Source: Rickettsia tillamookensis (GTDB taxonomy: Bacteria > Pseudomonadota > Alphaproteobacteria > Rickettsiales > Rickettsiaceae). Taken from it: 64,000 bases of DNA. The notes beneath the pieces were generated by a model. That model had not been told where the DNA came from. It did no database searches and saw only the letters and a list, made by a program, of their open reading frames with translations. The stretch is taken from NCBI RefSeq assembly GCF_016743795.2, contig NZ_CP060138.2, forward strand, positions 682,001 through 746,000. The letters are read 5' to 3'. Position numbers and translations under genes: made by a program. Shown one piece after another: positions 29,653 to 38,542 of this stretch (position 1 is its first letter; every line of letters begins with the position of its first letter).

Positions 29653-29869
29653 TCCATTTTTCTTCTATTGGATCTAATATATCTGCTTTTATCTCAGCTT
29701 TATTTTTTAGCATACCGAATATTGAGGTCTTTTTAGTGTTTATAGGCAATATTTGTGCTACTTCCCTATCTCTTTTAGTAATTATAATGGATTCTTTATC
29801 GGTTTGTAATTTTTCTATTATTTCAAGGCAATGAGATTTAAATTGACTGATTGCTATTTTAGTAGTCAT
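29639..29869 (-). CDS. Antitoxin, Phd/YefM type
   Basis: 76 residues from the ATG at 29869; a TTG four codons upstream is possible but less likely. The N-terminal IAISQFKSHCLEIIEKLQTDKESIIITKRDREVAQILPI matches the Phd/YefM DNA-binding fold. The C-terminal part (DPIEEKWNAEH) would wrap the toxin. It is paired with the PIN gene by a 14-nt overlap. A 19-bp palindrome lies 24 nt upstream as a probable autoregulatory site. Confidence 0.85.
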   Translation of the reverse strand: MTTKIAISQFKSHCLEIIEKLQTDKESIIITKRDREVAQILPINTKKTSIFGMLKNKAEIKADILDPIEEKWNAEH

Positions 29870-29892
29870 TTTATATACCAAAAAGTAAAAGT

Positions 29893-29911
29893 ACTATTAT
29901 AGTATAATAGT
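29893..29911. promoter_or_regulatory. Palindromic operator of the first toxin-antitoxin module
   Basis: 8-bp arms ACTATTAT / ATAATAGT around AGT. Read on the minus strand it covers the likely -10 (TATACT or TATAAT); TTGACT boxes lie upstream near 29917 and 29930. This fits autorepression by the antitoxin. Confidence 0.55.
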
Positions 29912-30075
29912 CAAATAAAATAGTCAATTATATTTTTAATTTATTTGTAAATATATTCTGTGGGAAAAATATCATAAATTCATATTTAAATATGACTATT
30001 TCTTAAACTAGCCTTGTAAAATCGTTAAAATTTGTCAAAGATTAATAATGAATATTAATTATTTTTATTAAAATT

Positions 30076-30576
30076 ATGAAAAATAACTTTAAAATTCTAC
30101 GAAATATTATCGGTTTTATTATCTTAACTATAAGTGCAGGAAATAGCTTCGCCTCGTCTGCTAATGCTTTTTTCCTTGTTAGTGCAACGGTTTTACCGTC
30201 TTGTATAGTCACGGCTACTCCTTTAGCTTTTGGTACGTATGTTCCAACTGCTGATTCTTTGCAAACAAACACACTTACTATAACTTGTACTTTAGGTACT
30301 GGTTATACCGTTTCATTAAATGCCGGTACCGCACCTGCCGCTACAACAAGTACTCGCAAAATGACAGGTCTCGTTAACACTACTAGCTATTTACCTTATA
30401 ATCTTTATTCTAATGCAGCAAGAACTCAAAATTGGGGAAATCAATCAAGCGACTGGGTACCGGGAACAGGTACGGGATTACCTCAAACGCTCACAATATA
30501 CGGAAAAATACCTCAAGGGGCAAATGTTCCTTCTGATACTTATAACGATACAATTACAGTAACCGTAGCATATTGA
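30076..30576 (+). CDS. Spore-coat-U-domain pilin subunit (archaic chaperone-usher)
   Basis: 166 residues with a signal peptide (NFKILRNIIGFIILTISAGNSFAS). The mature part is an SCPU domain: SATVLPSCIVTATPLAFGTY, then TNTLTITCTLGTGYTVSLNAG (paired cysteines) and the C-terminal strand DTYNDTITVTVAY. Such proteins polymerise outside the cell by donor-strand exchange in Csu-type pili. It is first in the order pilin-chaperone-usher-pilin, the position of a main subunit. The next gene follows after 4 nt. Confidence 0.88.
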   Translation: MKNNFKILRNIIGFIILTISAGNSFASSANAFFLVSATVLPSCIVTATPLAFGTYVPTADSLQTNTLTITCTLGTGYTVSLNAGTAPAATTSTRKMTGLVNTTSYLPYNLYSNAARTQNWGNQSSDWVPGTGTGLPQTLTIYGKIPQGANVPSDTYNDTITVTVAY

Positions 30577-30580
30577 TATT

Positions 30581-31018
30581 ATGAAAAAATATTTTTTAAG
30601 ATTTCTACCTATTCTATTTATATTATTTACTTTTAATGTTTTTGCTAGTGTTACTATCGTACCTGTCAATATAGAGATAAGTAAAAATAATAAAATAGCA
30701 ACTATGACGGTGCAAAATAATGATTATACACCTAAAAAGTTTCAGCTACTTCTTTTAAAACGTGTGTATGAAAATGGTACAGAAGAATATAAAGAAACTA
30801 CGGATTTAGTGGCAACTCCGGTAACATTTACCTTGCACGGCGGTAAAACACAATTGATACGGTTAGCTTTAAAAAATACACAGAATTTTTCTACTAGAGA
30901 AAAAGACTATAGAATCATATTAAGAGAATTACCTCGTAGAGTAAAACTAGAGAATAGTGCTACCTCTACGGTAAATCTTGTTGTTCAACATAGTATACCT
31001 ATAACAATATCAAGGTAA
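30581..31018 (+). CDS. Periplasmic pilus chaperone, PapD-like, single-domain (C-terminal domain missing)
   Basis: 145 residues with a signal peptide (KKYFLRFLPILFILFTFNVFAS). The rest is a PapD/CsuC N-terminal immunoglobulin-like domain: VTIVPVNIEISKNNKIATMTVQN, FTLHGGKTQLIRLAL and DYRIILRELP. STVNLVVQHSIPITIS is the G1 donor-strand region. Family members have about 230-270 residues with a second Ig-like domain. Here the frame stops right after G1, and only 36 nt separate it from the usher gene, so domain 2 is deleted rather than frameshifted. The donor strand itself remains, so some subunit capping may still work. Confidence 0.85.
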   Translation: MKKYFLRFLPILFILFTFNVFASVTIVPVNIEISKNNKIATMTVQNNDYTPKKFQLLLLKRVYENGTEEYKETTDLVATPVTFTLHGGKTQLIRLALKNTQNFSTREKDYRIILRELPRRVKLENSATSTVNLVVQHSIPITISR

Positions 31019-31054
31019 TAGTACTAGTACCCTTAACTTTAAATAAATAAGCTA

Positions 31055-33562
31055 ATGTGCTTTTTAAATAAAATAATATCAGTTTTTATAGGTATTATTT
31101 TATTTATACCGCTAAGCTTTGCAGATGAAATTATCTCCGAATCTCTTGAAGACAATTTACCTCAAACCACAGCGGATACAAACGTGCATGAGGATAAAAT
31201 GTTAGGACCATTGCCCCAATTGCCTCTAGAAGTAGAATTTGAGAATAGCTCTAATGAAGTTGCGGGCGACAACGAATTGATTGTCTCGCTAAAAGTTAAT
31301 TATACCGAAACTGATATATTCCCAACTATAGTGCAAAACGCTCAAGGTCATTATTTAATTCCTCTTGAAGACATAGAACATTTTAATGTTCAAGAAGATT
31401 ATCTTAAACAGGGCCTCGTGAACTATCACGATACTGCATATATTAATCTAGATTTGCTCGAAGGTACTAAATATGATTTAAACTTCGAGAATTTAGATTT
31501 AAACATTACTTTTCCAGCGGAAAAAATGCAACCTCAATCATTTGATGCTTCAGGCGGTCCTATGCAAAATGTTGATACTAAACTTATTAGCGGTGCATAT
31601 CTTAATTATGACATAACTCTTAGCCAAAATGATGATATTAATTATTTAGCCGGAGTAGAGGAACTTAATTATTTTACTGAAAACGGCGTATATAGCTATA
31701 GTTTTTTATTTCAAACCGAAGCCGTTAAATCAAATTTTTCTAAAGTTAAAAATACTTCAAGAAACCAAAATAAATTTACACGTTTAGAAACAAATTGGAC
31801 ATATGAGAATGTAGATAAAATGACTAATTGGCGGGTAGGGGATAGTATAACTAAAGCATCTTCTTGGTCTAATTCAACTAGATTTGCTGGTATTCAGTAT
31901 ACTACTAATTTTGCGGTTAGACCGAATTTAGTTACTTATCCGTTACTGGATTTTAGAGGGAAATCAGAACTTCCAAGCAGTATAGAAATATTTTCAAATA
32001 GTGTGCCTATATATAATGCTAAAGCTCATATGGGGGATTTTGACGTAACAAACATTCCGGTTATTACCGGTAGAGGTGATTTAATAGTCAAAACTCAAGA
32101 TATAACCGGTAAAGTTCAAACAATCACCATTCCTTATTATGCATCACCGAGTTTACTGCGCGAAGGGCTTTCAAATTTTTCTTATGAAGCCGGATTTCAA
32201 AGACAAGATTTTGCGATATATAGCAATGATTATAAATATTTAGTTCTAAATACCGATTATATGCTTGGTATGAATGATTATTTAACAAGCGGTGGACATT
32301 TTGAATTTTTAAAAAATAATGGAGCAGTAGGGGTAACTAATAACTTAAAAATCGGAAATTTTGGAATTATAGGCATTTCAGCTGCAAGTAATATCAAAAA
32401 TTTCGGTCGTTCTCAAAGAATTAATTGCGGTTATACTTATGAATCGGAATATTTTGACATTAATAGTAATTTAGATTGGAATAATAGCAATTATCAGGAT
32501 GTATATAACTATCCCGATAAAACTTTTTCAAGTTTAAATTATCAGATTTCAGCTAGCTGCGGTAATACCGATTTTGGTAATATAAGTGTTAATTTTTTGT
32601 CTTTTGTCGTAAATAACACAATACAACAAGGTAAACGTACAAATATAATATCATCGACTTATCAAAGGAATATTACTAAAAAAGGTTTCTTAAGTTTTAC
32701 TATAGGTACTGATTTAAACAGTAAACGTAAAAATAATTTTGCCTATATGTCATTTAACTTCAATTTAGACGGTAATAAAAGTATTTCATTTACCGATTCG
32801 TATCAAAATAAGTATCATACGAAGCAACTTGGTATTTCTTCACCGGTTACCTCAAATATGGGATGGGGATATAATGCTAATATAATTAAAGCTAAAGCTA
32901 CAAACTATAACGTACAACTTAATCGTAACGGTAAAAATAACGATATTGGAGTTTATCTGCAGAAAAATGATGCCGAAACAATGAAACAGTTTAATATCAA
33001 AGGAGGTATTGTCTCTATTGATAAAAGCTATTATGTGACGAGACCGATTACCGGAGGTCTTGCTTTGATTAAAGTAAATAGTTTAAAAAATGTCGGAGTT
33101 TATAATAATAATCTATTAGCCGGTTATACTGATGATAAAGGTAAAATGCTTGTACCAAACGTAACACCCTATGTTCCTTCTGAAATAAGATTAGATGATG
33201 AAAATCTACCTCTTAATACCGAGTTTGAGGAAATTGCTTTGAAAGTTGCTCCAAAAACAAAATCAGCAGTATTATTAGATTTCAATGTTAAAATAATTAA
33301 AAGTGTTGAAATGACTATGTTTAATAGTAATAAACACTTCATTCCGTTTGATAGTACTGTTACTATAGAAGGTTTAAACGAAGAAATATTTGTAGGTTAT
33401 GACGGTAAGGTTTATATTAATGATATTAAAGATCTTGAAGTATTAAATGGTTCTATTTGTGACGAGAATGAAGAGAATAATAGATGTTGTCATTTTAACG
33501 TACCGGTTAATAGAGATTTAAACGACCCTGTAATTGATTTAGGCGAAGCGATATGCAAATGA
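31055..33562 (+). CDS. Outer-membrane fimbrial usher (FimD/PapC/CsuD-like)
   Basis: 835 residues with a signal peptide (ISVFIGIILFIPLSFA). After an N-terminal periplasmic domain, the barrel carries WRVGDSITKASSWSNSTRFAG, FAVRPNLVTYPLLDFRG, PSSIEIFSNSVPIYN, VITGRGDLIV and YYASPSLLREGLSNFSYEAG, all usher hallmarks. C-terminal plug/CTD segments are TGGLALIKV and PYVPSEIRLDDENLPLNTEF. It is close to the usual 800-850 residues of the archaic group and shows no break. It secretes and assembles pilin subunits delivered by the chaperone. Confidence 0.92.
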   Translation: MCFLNKIISVFIGIILFIPLSFADEIISESLEDNLPQTTADTNVHEDKMLGPLPQLPLEVEFENSSNEVAGDNELIVSLKVNYTETDIFPTIVQNAQGHYLIPLEDIEHFNVQEDYLKQGLVNYHDTAYINLDLLEGTKYDLNFENLDLNITFPAEKMQPQSFDASGGPMQNVDTKLISGAYLNYDITLSQNDDINYLAGVEELNYFTENGVYSYSFLFQTEAVKSNFSKVKNTSRNQNKFTRLETNWTYENVDKMTNWRVGDSITKASSWSNSTRFAGIQYTTNFAVRPNLVTYPLLDFRGKSELPSSIEIFSNSVPIYNAKAHMGDFDVTNIPVITGRGDLIVKTQDITGKVQTITIPYYASPSLLREGLSNFSYEAGFQRQDFAIYSNDYKYLVLNTDYMLGMNDYLTSGGHFEFLKNNGAVGVTNNLKIGNFGIIGISAASNIKNFGRSQRINCGYTYESEYFDINSNLDWNNSNYQDVYNYPDKTFSSLNYQISASCGNTDFGNISVNFLSFVVNNTIQQGKRTNIISSTYQRNITKKGFLSFTIGTDLNSKRKNNFAYMSFNFNLDGNKSISFTDSYQNKYHTKQLGISSPVTSNMGWGYNANIIKAKATNYNVQLNRNGKNNDIGVYLQKNDAETMKQFNIKGGIVSIDKSYYVTRPITGGLALIKVNSLKNVGVYNNNLLAGYTDDKGKMLVPNVTPYVPSEIRLDDENLPLNTEFEEIALKVAPKTKSAVLLDFNVKIIKSVEMTMFNSNKHFIPFDSTVTIEGLNEEIFVGYDGKVYINDIKDLEVLNGSICDENEENNRCCHFNVPVNRDLNDPVIDLGEAICK

Positions 33563-34236
33563 GAAGCTTGTTGTACAAATCCCGAGTCGTCATTGCGAGC
33601 AGGCATTGCTGCGTGAATCCGGTTTATCTGTCATTGCGAAGAAATTACGAAGTAATTAACGAAGCAATCTCAGGATATTTGACGAGATTGCTGCGTCGCT
33701 TCGCTCTTCGCAATGACGATTCGGTTATTCACGCAGCAATGCCTGCTCGCAATGACGCAAAATCAGGCAATGTTAGGAAATTAATAGCAGTATTGATGAT
33801 TAATATAATTATACCAGGAAATGCTACGGCTTTGCTTGCAACATGTAATCCGTCAGTTCCAACCGTAAATTTCGGTACTTTTAATGTAGGGGCAGTGCGA
33901 ACAACTTCCGTTACTGCCTCAGTTACATGTAGTGCTTTATTATCACTACTTGTTAGTTATACCGTAACTTTTAGTACTGGTTCTGCTAATATCTATAATC
34001 CAAGAAATATGGTTAATGGGGTACGTAAGCTGAATTATAATTTATACAAAAATGCAGCTTTTACTCAAATCCTCGGTAACGGGACTAGTAGTACGGTAAC
34101 ATTTACCGATAGCTATTTACTAGGTCTTGGACCGGTAACAAGAAACTACACCGTATATGCCCTCTTGCCATCACAACCTCTTGCTGCTGCCGGCACGTTT
34201 CAAGACACTATTACCGTAACCGTAACCCAGCCATAG
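33559..34236 (+). CDS. Second spore-coat-U pilin with RPE-derived N-terminal extension
   Basis: The ATG at 33559 overlaps the usher stop (ATGA), the natural coupled start; one more in-frame ATG lies at 33553. Residues after the first eight, to about position 66, come from palindromic elements read in frame (33588-33757). The real signal sequence follows (KLIAVLMINIIIPGNATALLA), and then an SCPU domain (CNPSVPTVNFGTFNVGAV ... TFQDTITVTVTQP). An in-frame ATG at 33739 would restore a signal peptide of normal length. It is last in the locus, where Csu-type systems place the tip subunit, though only one domain is present. Confidence 0.8.
   Translation: MRSLLYKSRVVIASRHCCVNPVYLSLRRNYEVINEAISGYLTRLLRRFALRNDDSVIHAAMPARNDAKSGNVRKLIAVLMINIIIPGNATALLATCNPSVPTVNFGTFNVGAVRTTSVTASVTCSALLSLLVSYTVTFSTGSANIYNPRNMVNGVRKLNYNLYKNAAFTQILGNGTSSTVTFTDSYLLGLGPVTRNYTVYALLPSQPLAAAGTFQDTITVTVTQP
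33588..33757 (+). repeat. Three-layer palindromic element read through in a pilin gene
   Basis: Outer family B arms CGTCATTGCGAGCA / TGCTCGCAATGACG enclose shell arms GGCATTGCTGCGTGAAT / ATTCACGCAGCAATGCC. These enclose a further family B element (TGTCATTGCGAAGAAATTACG ... CTTCGCAATGACG). All 170 bp stay open in the pilin frame. Confidence 0.88.
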
Positions 34237-34596
34237 CTATATAATAAAAAATCTTTAAAATCAAAATTCTTCAGCCTAGATTCTAATTTTGTTGTTTGCA
34301 TAAATTGATTCACAGGATTCTGGACATTACCATCCGGTATTAGGAAGTTGTATTTTTATTATAACATTAAAAACAATTTAAGTTTTATGTTACATAATTA
34401 TTAATTTTAATTAATAATTATAATAATGTTATTACTATAACTACATTTAGTATTTTGTAGTTACTTAGGCTCTGTTTAATTATGGTTATTTTTTGCTGCA
34501 AATTATAAGGTTTTTTTGAAATATGAATAACTATTTCTGCAAAAAAAGCAAAAGTACACAGAACCAATATTTTTAACTCAAATAAAGGTCGAATTT
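34237..34596. other. Non-coding gap after the fimbrial locus
   Basis: 360 bp, very AT-rich. It holds the short MITE-like copy at 34466-34566 directly before the next gene. No other structure is supported. Confidence 0.6.
34466..34566. repeat. MITE-like element (copy 2, shortened)
   Basis: Starts TTAGGCTCTGTTTAATTATGG and ends GCAAAAGTACACAGAACCA, with the shared inner words GCTGCAAATTATAAGG and TTTGAAATATGAATAACTAT. It is the same family as 23387-23552 but shortened in its right half. It ends 30 nt before the AA10-like start, so it occupies that gene's promoter region. Confidence 0.75.
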
Positions 34597-35266
34597 ATGA
34601 AAAATGAAGAACAACAAAATCAACCAGCTCCAAAACATGGTCGAATAATATTCCCTCTTCACACAATGGGAAAAGTTTGTGTAGATAAGAAGCTAATAAA
34701 TGAAGAGTGGAAACTTAACGGATTTGAAACAGGGAAAGGAAGTGATGAGCGTTTTGGAAATGATGTTGCAGGGGAACCGCTACCATTAGATGGGCATATT
34801 CTTAATGGTGGGCGTACAGATGATACAGATTGGGTAAAATGCTACCAATGAAGAAATAAGAGCGGAATTAAAAGATTCAACGTTTAACTGGATAAACTTT
34901 GCTATACCATTAGAGGGTGAAAAAAAGCTTACAATAGAATGGGATTATACTGCATCACATAAAACTCGCGGTTATATAGTGCAAATGACAAAGGCAGAGT
35001 TTACCTTTGAAAATAGACTGAAACACGACGATTTAGAAGAAATTTATAGTGAACTTTCTGATAAATTCCCTTACTGGGATCATACATTAGCTCCTTCTAA
35101 AACGATTGAAGTAACTTTTCCGGACAGAGACCCAGGATATTATGTTGTAGAAGTTGATTGGATAGTAGCCGACACACCACGTAAATTTGTTTCATCGTTT
35201 ATTGTTGAATATAAGGATGAGGTTTCAGCGATAGGTCTTAATACGAATGATGGAGAATGCCTTTAA
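34597..35266 (+). pseudogene. AA10 lytic polysaccharide monooxygenase / chitin-binding protein-like gene with one frameshift
   Basis: Two open parts (34597-34851 and, in another frame, about 34838-35266) form one 222-residue protein if one A is removed from the AAAA run at 34836-34839. The joined protein follows AA10 order: HGRIIFPLHTMG at residue 14, LDGHILNGG near 64, WDYTASHKTRGYIVQMTKAEF near 115-135, and PDRDPGYYVVEVDWIVADTPRKF near 175-197. Both brace histidines (H14, H121) and the axial-site Phe (F197) have counterparts, with spacing like chitin-active CBP21. There is no signal peptide, so H14 would not become the N-terminal residue that copper binding needs. It lies next to the fimbrial locus in the accessory island. 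Confidence 0.78.
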
Positions 35267-35287
35267 CGTTATTCCTGCGTAGATAAG

Positions 35288-35412
35288 GGCTTGTTGCATG
35301 GATCGGTTTTCTTTCTATTACGCTGTGACTTGATCACGGGATGACAGAGATGGAATCGATCCTTAAACTTATACCTATGCGGAAATGTAACCTAGAACCA
35401 CGCAACATTGCC
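35288..35412. repeat. Decayed shell element with family A remnant
   Basis: Arms CTTGTTGCATGGATCGG (from about 35290) and GGAATCGATCC ... CGCAACATTGCC (to 35412) enclose a damaged family A half (GTGACTTGATCACGGGATGACA split by mutations). The rest of the gap up to nrdA (35413-35652) shows only AT-rich sequence and the site listed next. Confidence 0.65.
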
Positions 35413-35581
35413 TTACTTCCGCAGAGTAGGATTGCTTATGCCTTAAGAAAGCATAATATTTGTAAAAACTATTTTATATAGTAATCAAGAGTGATTTGTG
35501 TCAAGTCAAAAATCTAAAAAAAAATAAATATTTATATTGAATAAATTATTATTCTCGTGTCTACTTAGGTGAAGATTCTAT

Positions 35582-35597
35582 ACACTGAATATGGTGT
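35582..35597. promoter_or_regulatory. Possible NrdR box upstream of nrdA
   Basis: ACACTGAATATGGTGT, 56 nt before the nrdA ATG, fits the 16-bp NrdR consensus (acaCwAtATaTwGtgt) at most positions. NrdR represses ribonucleotide reductase genes in many bacteria. No clear second box at the usual helical spacing was found. Confidence 0.4.
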
Positions 35598-35652
35598 CAT
35601 TTTTTCAAAATAAGCATTATAAATAACGCCTACAACCCCATTAGTACCTATA

Positions 35653-37476
35653 ATGAACACGCTTAAAAAAAACAAATTTCAAATAACTATAAATAATAAC
35701 CATAACAATTTACTTACTCCTTTCGGTAAAGCTATTCTACGAGATCGATATCTTATGAAAGGTGAGGATTTTCAAGATTTATTTGCAAGAGTTTCTAGTT
35801 ATTATGCCGAAAATAAACAGCATGCTCAGAAGTTATATGAATATATGAGTAAAATGTGGTTTATGCCGGCAACACCAATCTTAAGTAACGGCGGAACAGA
35901 TAGGGGGCTTCCTATTTCATGCTTCTTGAATGAGACCGATGACAGCTTAGACGATATAGTAAATTTATGGACGGAAAATGTTTGGCTTGCTGCACGCGGT
36001 GGCGGGATTGGAAGTTATTGGGGTAATGTTCGTTCTATTAATGAAGGGATTCGTGATAAAGGTCATTCATCCGGTATTATACCGTTTATTAAAGTAATGG
36101 ATTCTATGACTCTTGCTATTTCGCAAGGTTCTATTAGACGAGGTTCATCAGCTGTATATCTGCCTATTAATCACCCTGAAATTGAAGAATTTATTGATAT
36201 AAGACGTCCGACAGGTGGGGATGTTAACCGAAAAGCTCTTAATATTCATCACGGTATAGCTATAACCGATGAATTTATGAAAGCCGTTGAAAACAATACG
36301 GATTTTGACCTTATTAGTCCTGCTACCAAAAAAGTTGTAAATAAAGTTAGAGCTAGAGATTTATGGGTTAAATTATTAACTACTAGAATAGAAACGGGCG
36401 AGCCTTACTTGTTATTTATCGATAGTGTTAATAAATCCATACCTGAGCATCATAAAAAATTAGGGCTTCAAGTTAAAATGTCCAATCTTTGTAGCGAAAT
36501 TACATTGCCGACGGGAATTGACCATTTAGGAAAGTCAAGAACTGCCGTTTGCTGCCTTTCTTCTTTAAATTTAGAGTATTATGAAGAGTGGAAAGATGAT
36601 AAAGAATTTATCCATTCTATTATGTTGTTCCTTGATAATGTTTTAGAAGACTTTATTAATAAAGCACCGGATACTATGGCAAGAGCTAAATATTCGGCTA
36701 TGCGTGAGCGAAGCGTTGGACTTGGTGTGATGGGATTCCACTCATTTTTACAAATGAAAAAAGTACCTATAGAATCGGTTATGGCAAAAGTTTGGAATAA
36801 AAAAATATTTGAATATATATCTGCTGAAGCTGATAAAGCCTCAATAGAAATCGGTAAAGAAAAAGGAGCATGTCCTGATGCTCTAGATGCAGGAAGTAAT
36901 GAACGATTTAGCAATAAAACTGCAATAGCACCTACCGCATCAATTTCGGTAATAGCAGGTAATGCCTCACCCGGAATAGAGCCGTTTGCCGCTAATAGCT
37001 TTGTACAAAAGACTTTAACCGGTTCTTTTAATGTGCGTAACAAACATTTAGAAAAGTTATTAGAAGAGAAAGGATTTAATAATGATCAAGTTTGGTCTTC
37101 GATTGCAACACATGAAGGATCAGTACAACATTTAACATTTTTATCCGAAGAAGAAAAACAGGTTTTCAAAACCGCTTACGAAATTGATCAGAATTGGCTA
37201 ATTGAACTGGCAAGCGATCGTACTCCTTACATTACACAAGCACAATCTTTAAACATCTTTTTACCGGGGAATGTTAGTAAGAAATATTTAAATAATATTC
37301 ATTTTAAAGCCTGGAAAAAAGGAGTAAAAAGTTTATATTATTGTAGATCGACCTCAATACAGCGAGCCGATAAAGTATCGCATGATGTACTAAAAGCAGA
37401 TTTTAAAGACTTAGAGAAACAAAACGATAAGTTAGCAGAAGCCAATAACTACGAAGAATGCTTAGCTTGTCAGTAA
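35653..37476 (+). CDS. nrdA: Ribonucleoside-diphosphate reductase class I, alpha subunit
   Basis: 607 residues. NrdA reduces ribonucleotides to deoxyribonucleotides with radical transfer from NrdB. Features: [28 protein letters not shown], the active-site segment [26 protein letters not shown], and [20 protein letters not shown]. The C-terminal redox pair CLACQ receives electrons from thioredoxin or glutaredoxin. The N-terminal ATP-cone of about 90 residues found in longer NrdA proteins is missing, so activity regulation by dATP at that site is not expected. nrdB follows after two intruding transposase-type frames. Confidence 0.95.
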   Translation: MNTLKKNKFQITINNNHNNLLTPFGKAILRDRYLMKGEDFQDLFARVSSYYAENKQHAQKLYEYMSKMWFMPATPILSNGGTDRGLPISCFLNETDDSLDDIVNLWTENVWLAARGGGIGSYWGNVRSINEGIRDKGHSSGIIPFIKVMDSMTLAISQGSIRRGSSAVYLPINHPEIEEFIDIRRPTGGDVNRKALNIHHGIAITDEFMKAVENNTDFDLISPATKKVVNKVRARDLWVKLLTTRIETGEPYLLFIDSVNKSIPEHHKKLGLQVKMSNLCSEITLPTGIDHLGKSRTAVCCLSSLNLEYYEEWKDDKEFIHSIMLFLDNVLEDFINKAPDTMARAKYSAMRERSVGLGVMGFHSFLQMKKVPIESVMAKVWNKKIFEYISAEADKASIEIGKEKGACPDALDAGSNERFSNKTAIAPTASISVIAGNASPGIEPFAANSFVQKTLTGSFNVRNKHLEKLLEEKGFNNDQVWSSIATHEGSVQHLTFLSEEEKQVFKTAYEIDQNWLIELASDRTPYITQAQSLNIFLPGNVSKKYLNNIHFKAWKKGVKSLYYCRSTSIQRADKVSHDVLKADFKDLEKQNDKLAEANNYEECLACQ

Positions 37477-37489
37477 GTATAATATAACT

Positions 37490-38353
37490 ATGCAAAGATA
37501 TTTAGATCCAACAAATGATGTAGCATTTAAAAAATTGTTTACGGATAAAACAAGGTTAATAAGCTTTCTTAATAATATTATGAGGCTACCTGAAGAGTTA
37601 AGGATTATCGACCTTGAATATATTTCAAACGAACAAGTACCGGATTTAGGGCAGAATAAAAGGAGTATAGTAGACGTTAAAGTTAGAGATAACTCCGGCA
37701 ATATTTATATTGTTGAGATGCAAAACGGATATGCCGATGCTTTTTTAGCAAGAGTACAATTTTATGCTTCTATAGCTTTTACTTCTCAACTAAAAAGAGG
37801 GAAAGAATATGCTGATCTTGCCCCTGTAGTTATGGTAGTAATTACTTCCGGATTTCAGGCATTACCTGAGGAAAAAGAGTGTGTTAGTTATCATCAAACT
37901 ATTAATGTTGGCAACGGTAAGCATCAACTTAAATGCTTGTCTTACGTATTTGTTGAATTAGACAAATTTACCAAAGAAGCAGATGAGTTAGAAAGCTTAG
38001 AAGATGATTGGTTATATATGATGGCTAAATTCGATAGAGCAAAAGAACCCCCGAAACATACAAAAGATGAAATAGTATTATCAGCCTATAAAACTATTGA
38101 ACAATTTAACTGGAGCGAAGCAGAATATGACAATTATATTAAAGCTATGCTTGCTGCTCAAACGGAAGAGTTAAATCAAAAAAGTAAATATAATGAGGGA
38201 AAAGCTGAGGGCATTGAGATTGGGAAAGCTGAAGGTAAGACTGAAGAAAAAATTGAGACAGCAAAAGAAATGCTAAGAGACAATGAGCCTATAGAAAAAA
38301 TAGTTAAGTATACTAAGCTTTTAAAAGAAGAAATAGAGAAACTAAAAGAATAG
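37490..38353 (+). CDS. PD-(D/E)XK nuclease family transposase (Rpn/PDDEXK_2 type)
   Basis: 287 residues. The N-terminal [28 protein letters not shown], the catalytic D...ExQ pattern ([18 protein letters not shown]) and [19 protein letters not shown] are typical of the recombination-promoting nuclease / putative transposase family. The tail ([42 protein letters not shown]) is the usual charged C-terminus. It starts 13 nt after nrdA and splits nrdA from nrdB. It is the same strand as both, so it need not stop co-transcription. The nuclease motif appears intact. Confidence 0.88.
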   Translation: MQRYLDPTNDVAFKKLFTDKTRLISFLNNIMRLPEELRIIDLEYISNEQVPDLGQNKRSIVDVKVRDNSGNIYIVEMQNGYADAFLARVQFYASIAFTSQLKRGKEYADLAPVVMVVITSGFQALPEEKECVSYHQTINVGNGKHQLKCLSYVFVELDKFTKEADELESLEDDWLYMMAKFDRAKEPPKHTKDEIVLSAYKTIEQFNWSEAEYDNYIKAMLAAQTEELNQKSKYNEGKAEGIEIGKAEGKTEEKIETAKEMLRDNEPIEKIVKYTKLLKEEIEKLKE

Positions 38354-38356
38354 AAT

Positions 38357-38527
38357 ATGAAACAATACATCGATTTAATGCCACATCAAAAAAGTAAGTA
38401 TAATGAGGGAAAAGCTGAGGGGAAAGCTGAAATAGCAAGAAAGATGTTAATTAAAGGAGTATTGCTAGAAGATATTATTGAACTTACAGAATTATCTCTA
38501 GAAGAAATAGAAAAATTAAAAGAATAA
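38357..38527 (+). pseudogene. C-terminal fragment of a second PD-(D/E)XK transposase
   Basis: A 56-codon frame ([22 protein letters not shown]...) starting 3 nt after the previous stop. From [12 protein letters not shown] it repeats the tail of the intact gene, then reads [30 protein letters not shown], the family C-terminus. The nuclease core is gone. Its tail differs from the intact gene, so it is the rest of another family member or a duplicated end, not a recent copy. Confidence 0.75.
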
Positions 38528-38542
38528 AAATAAAAGAAAATT

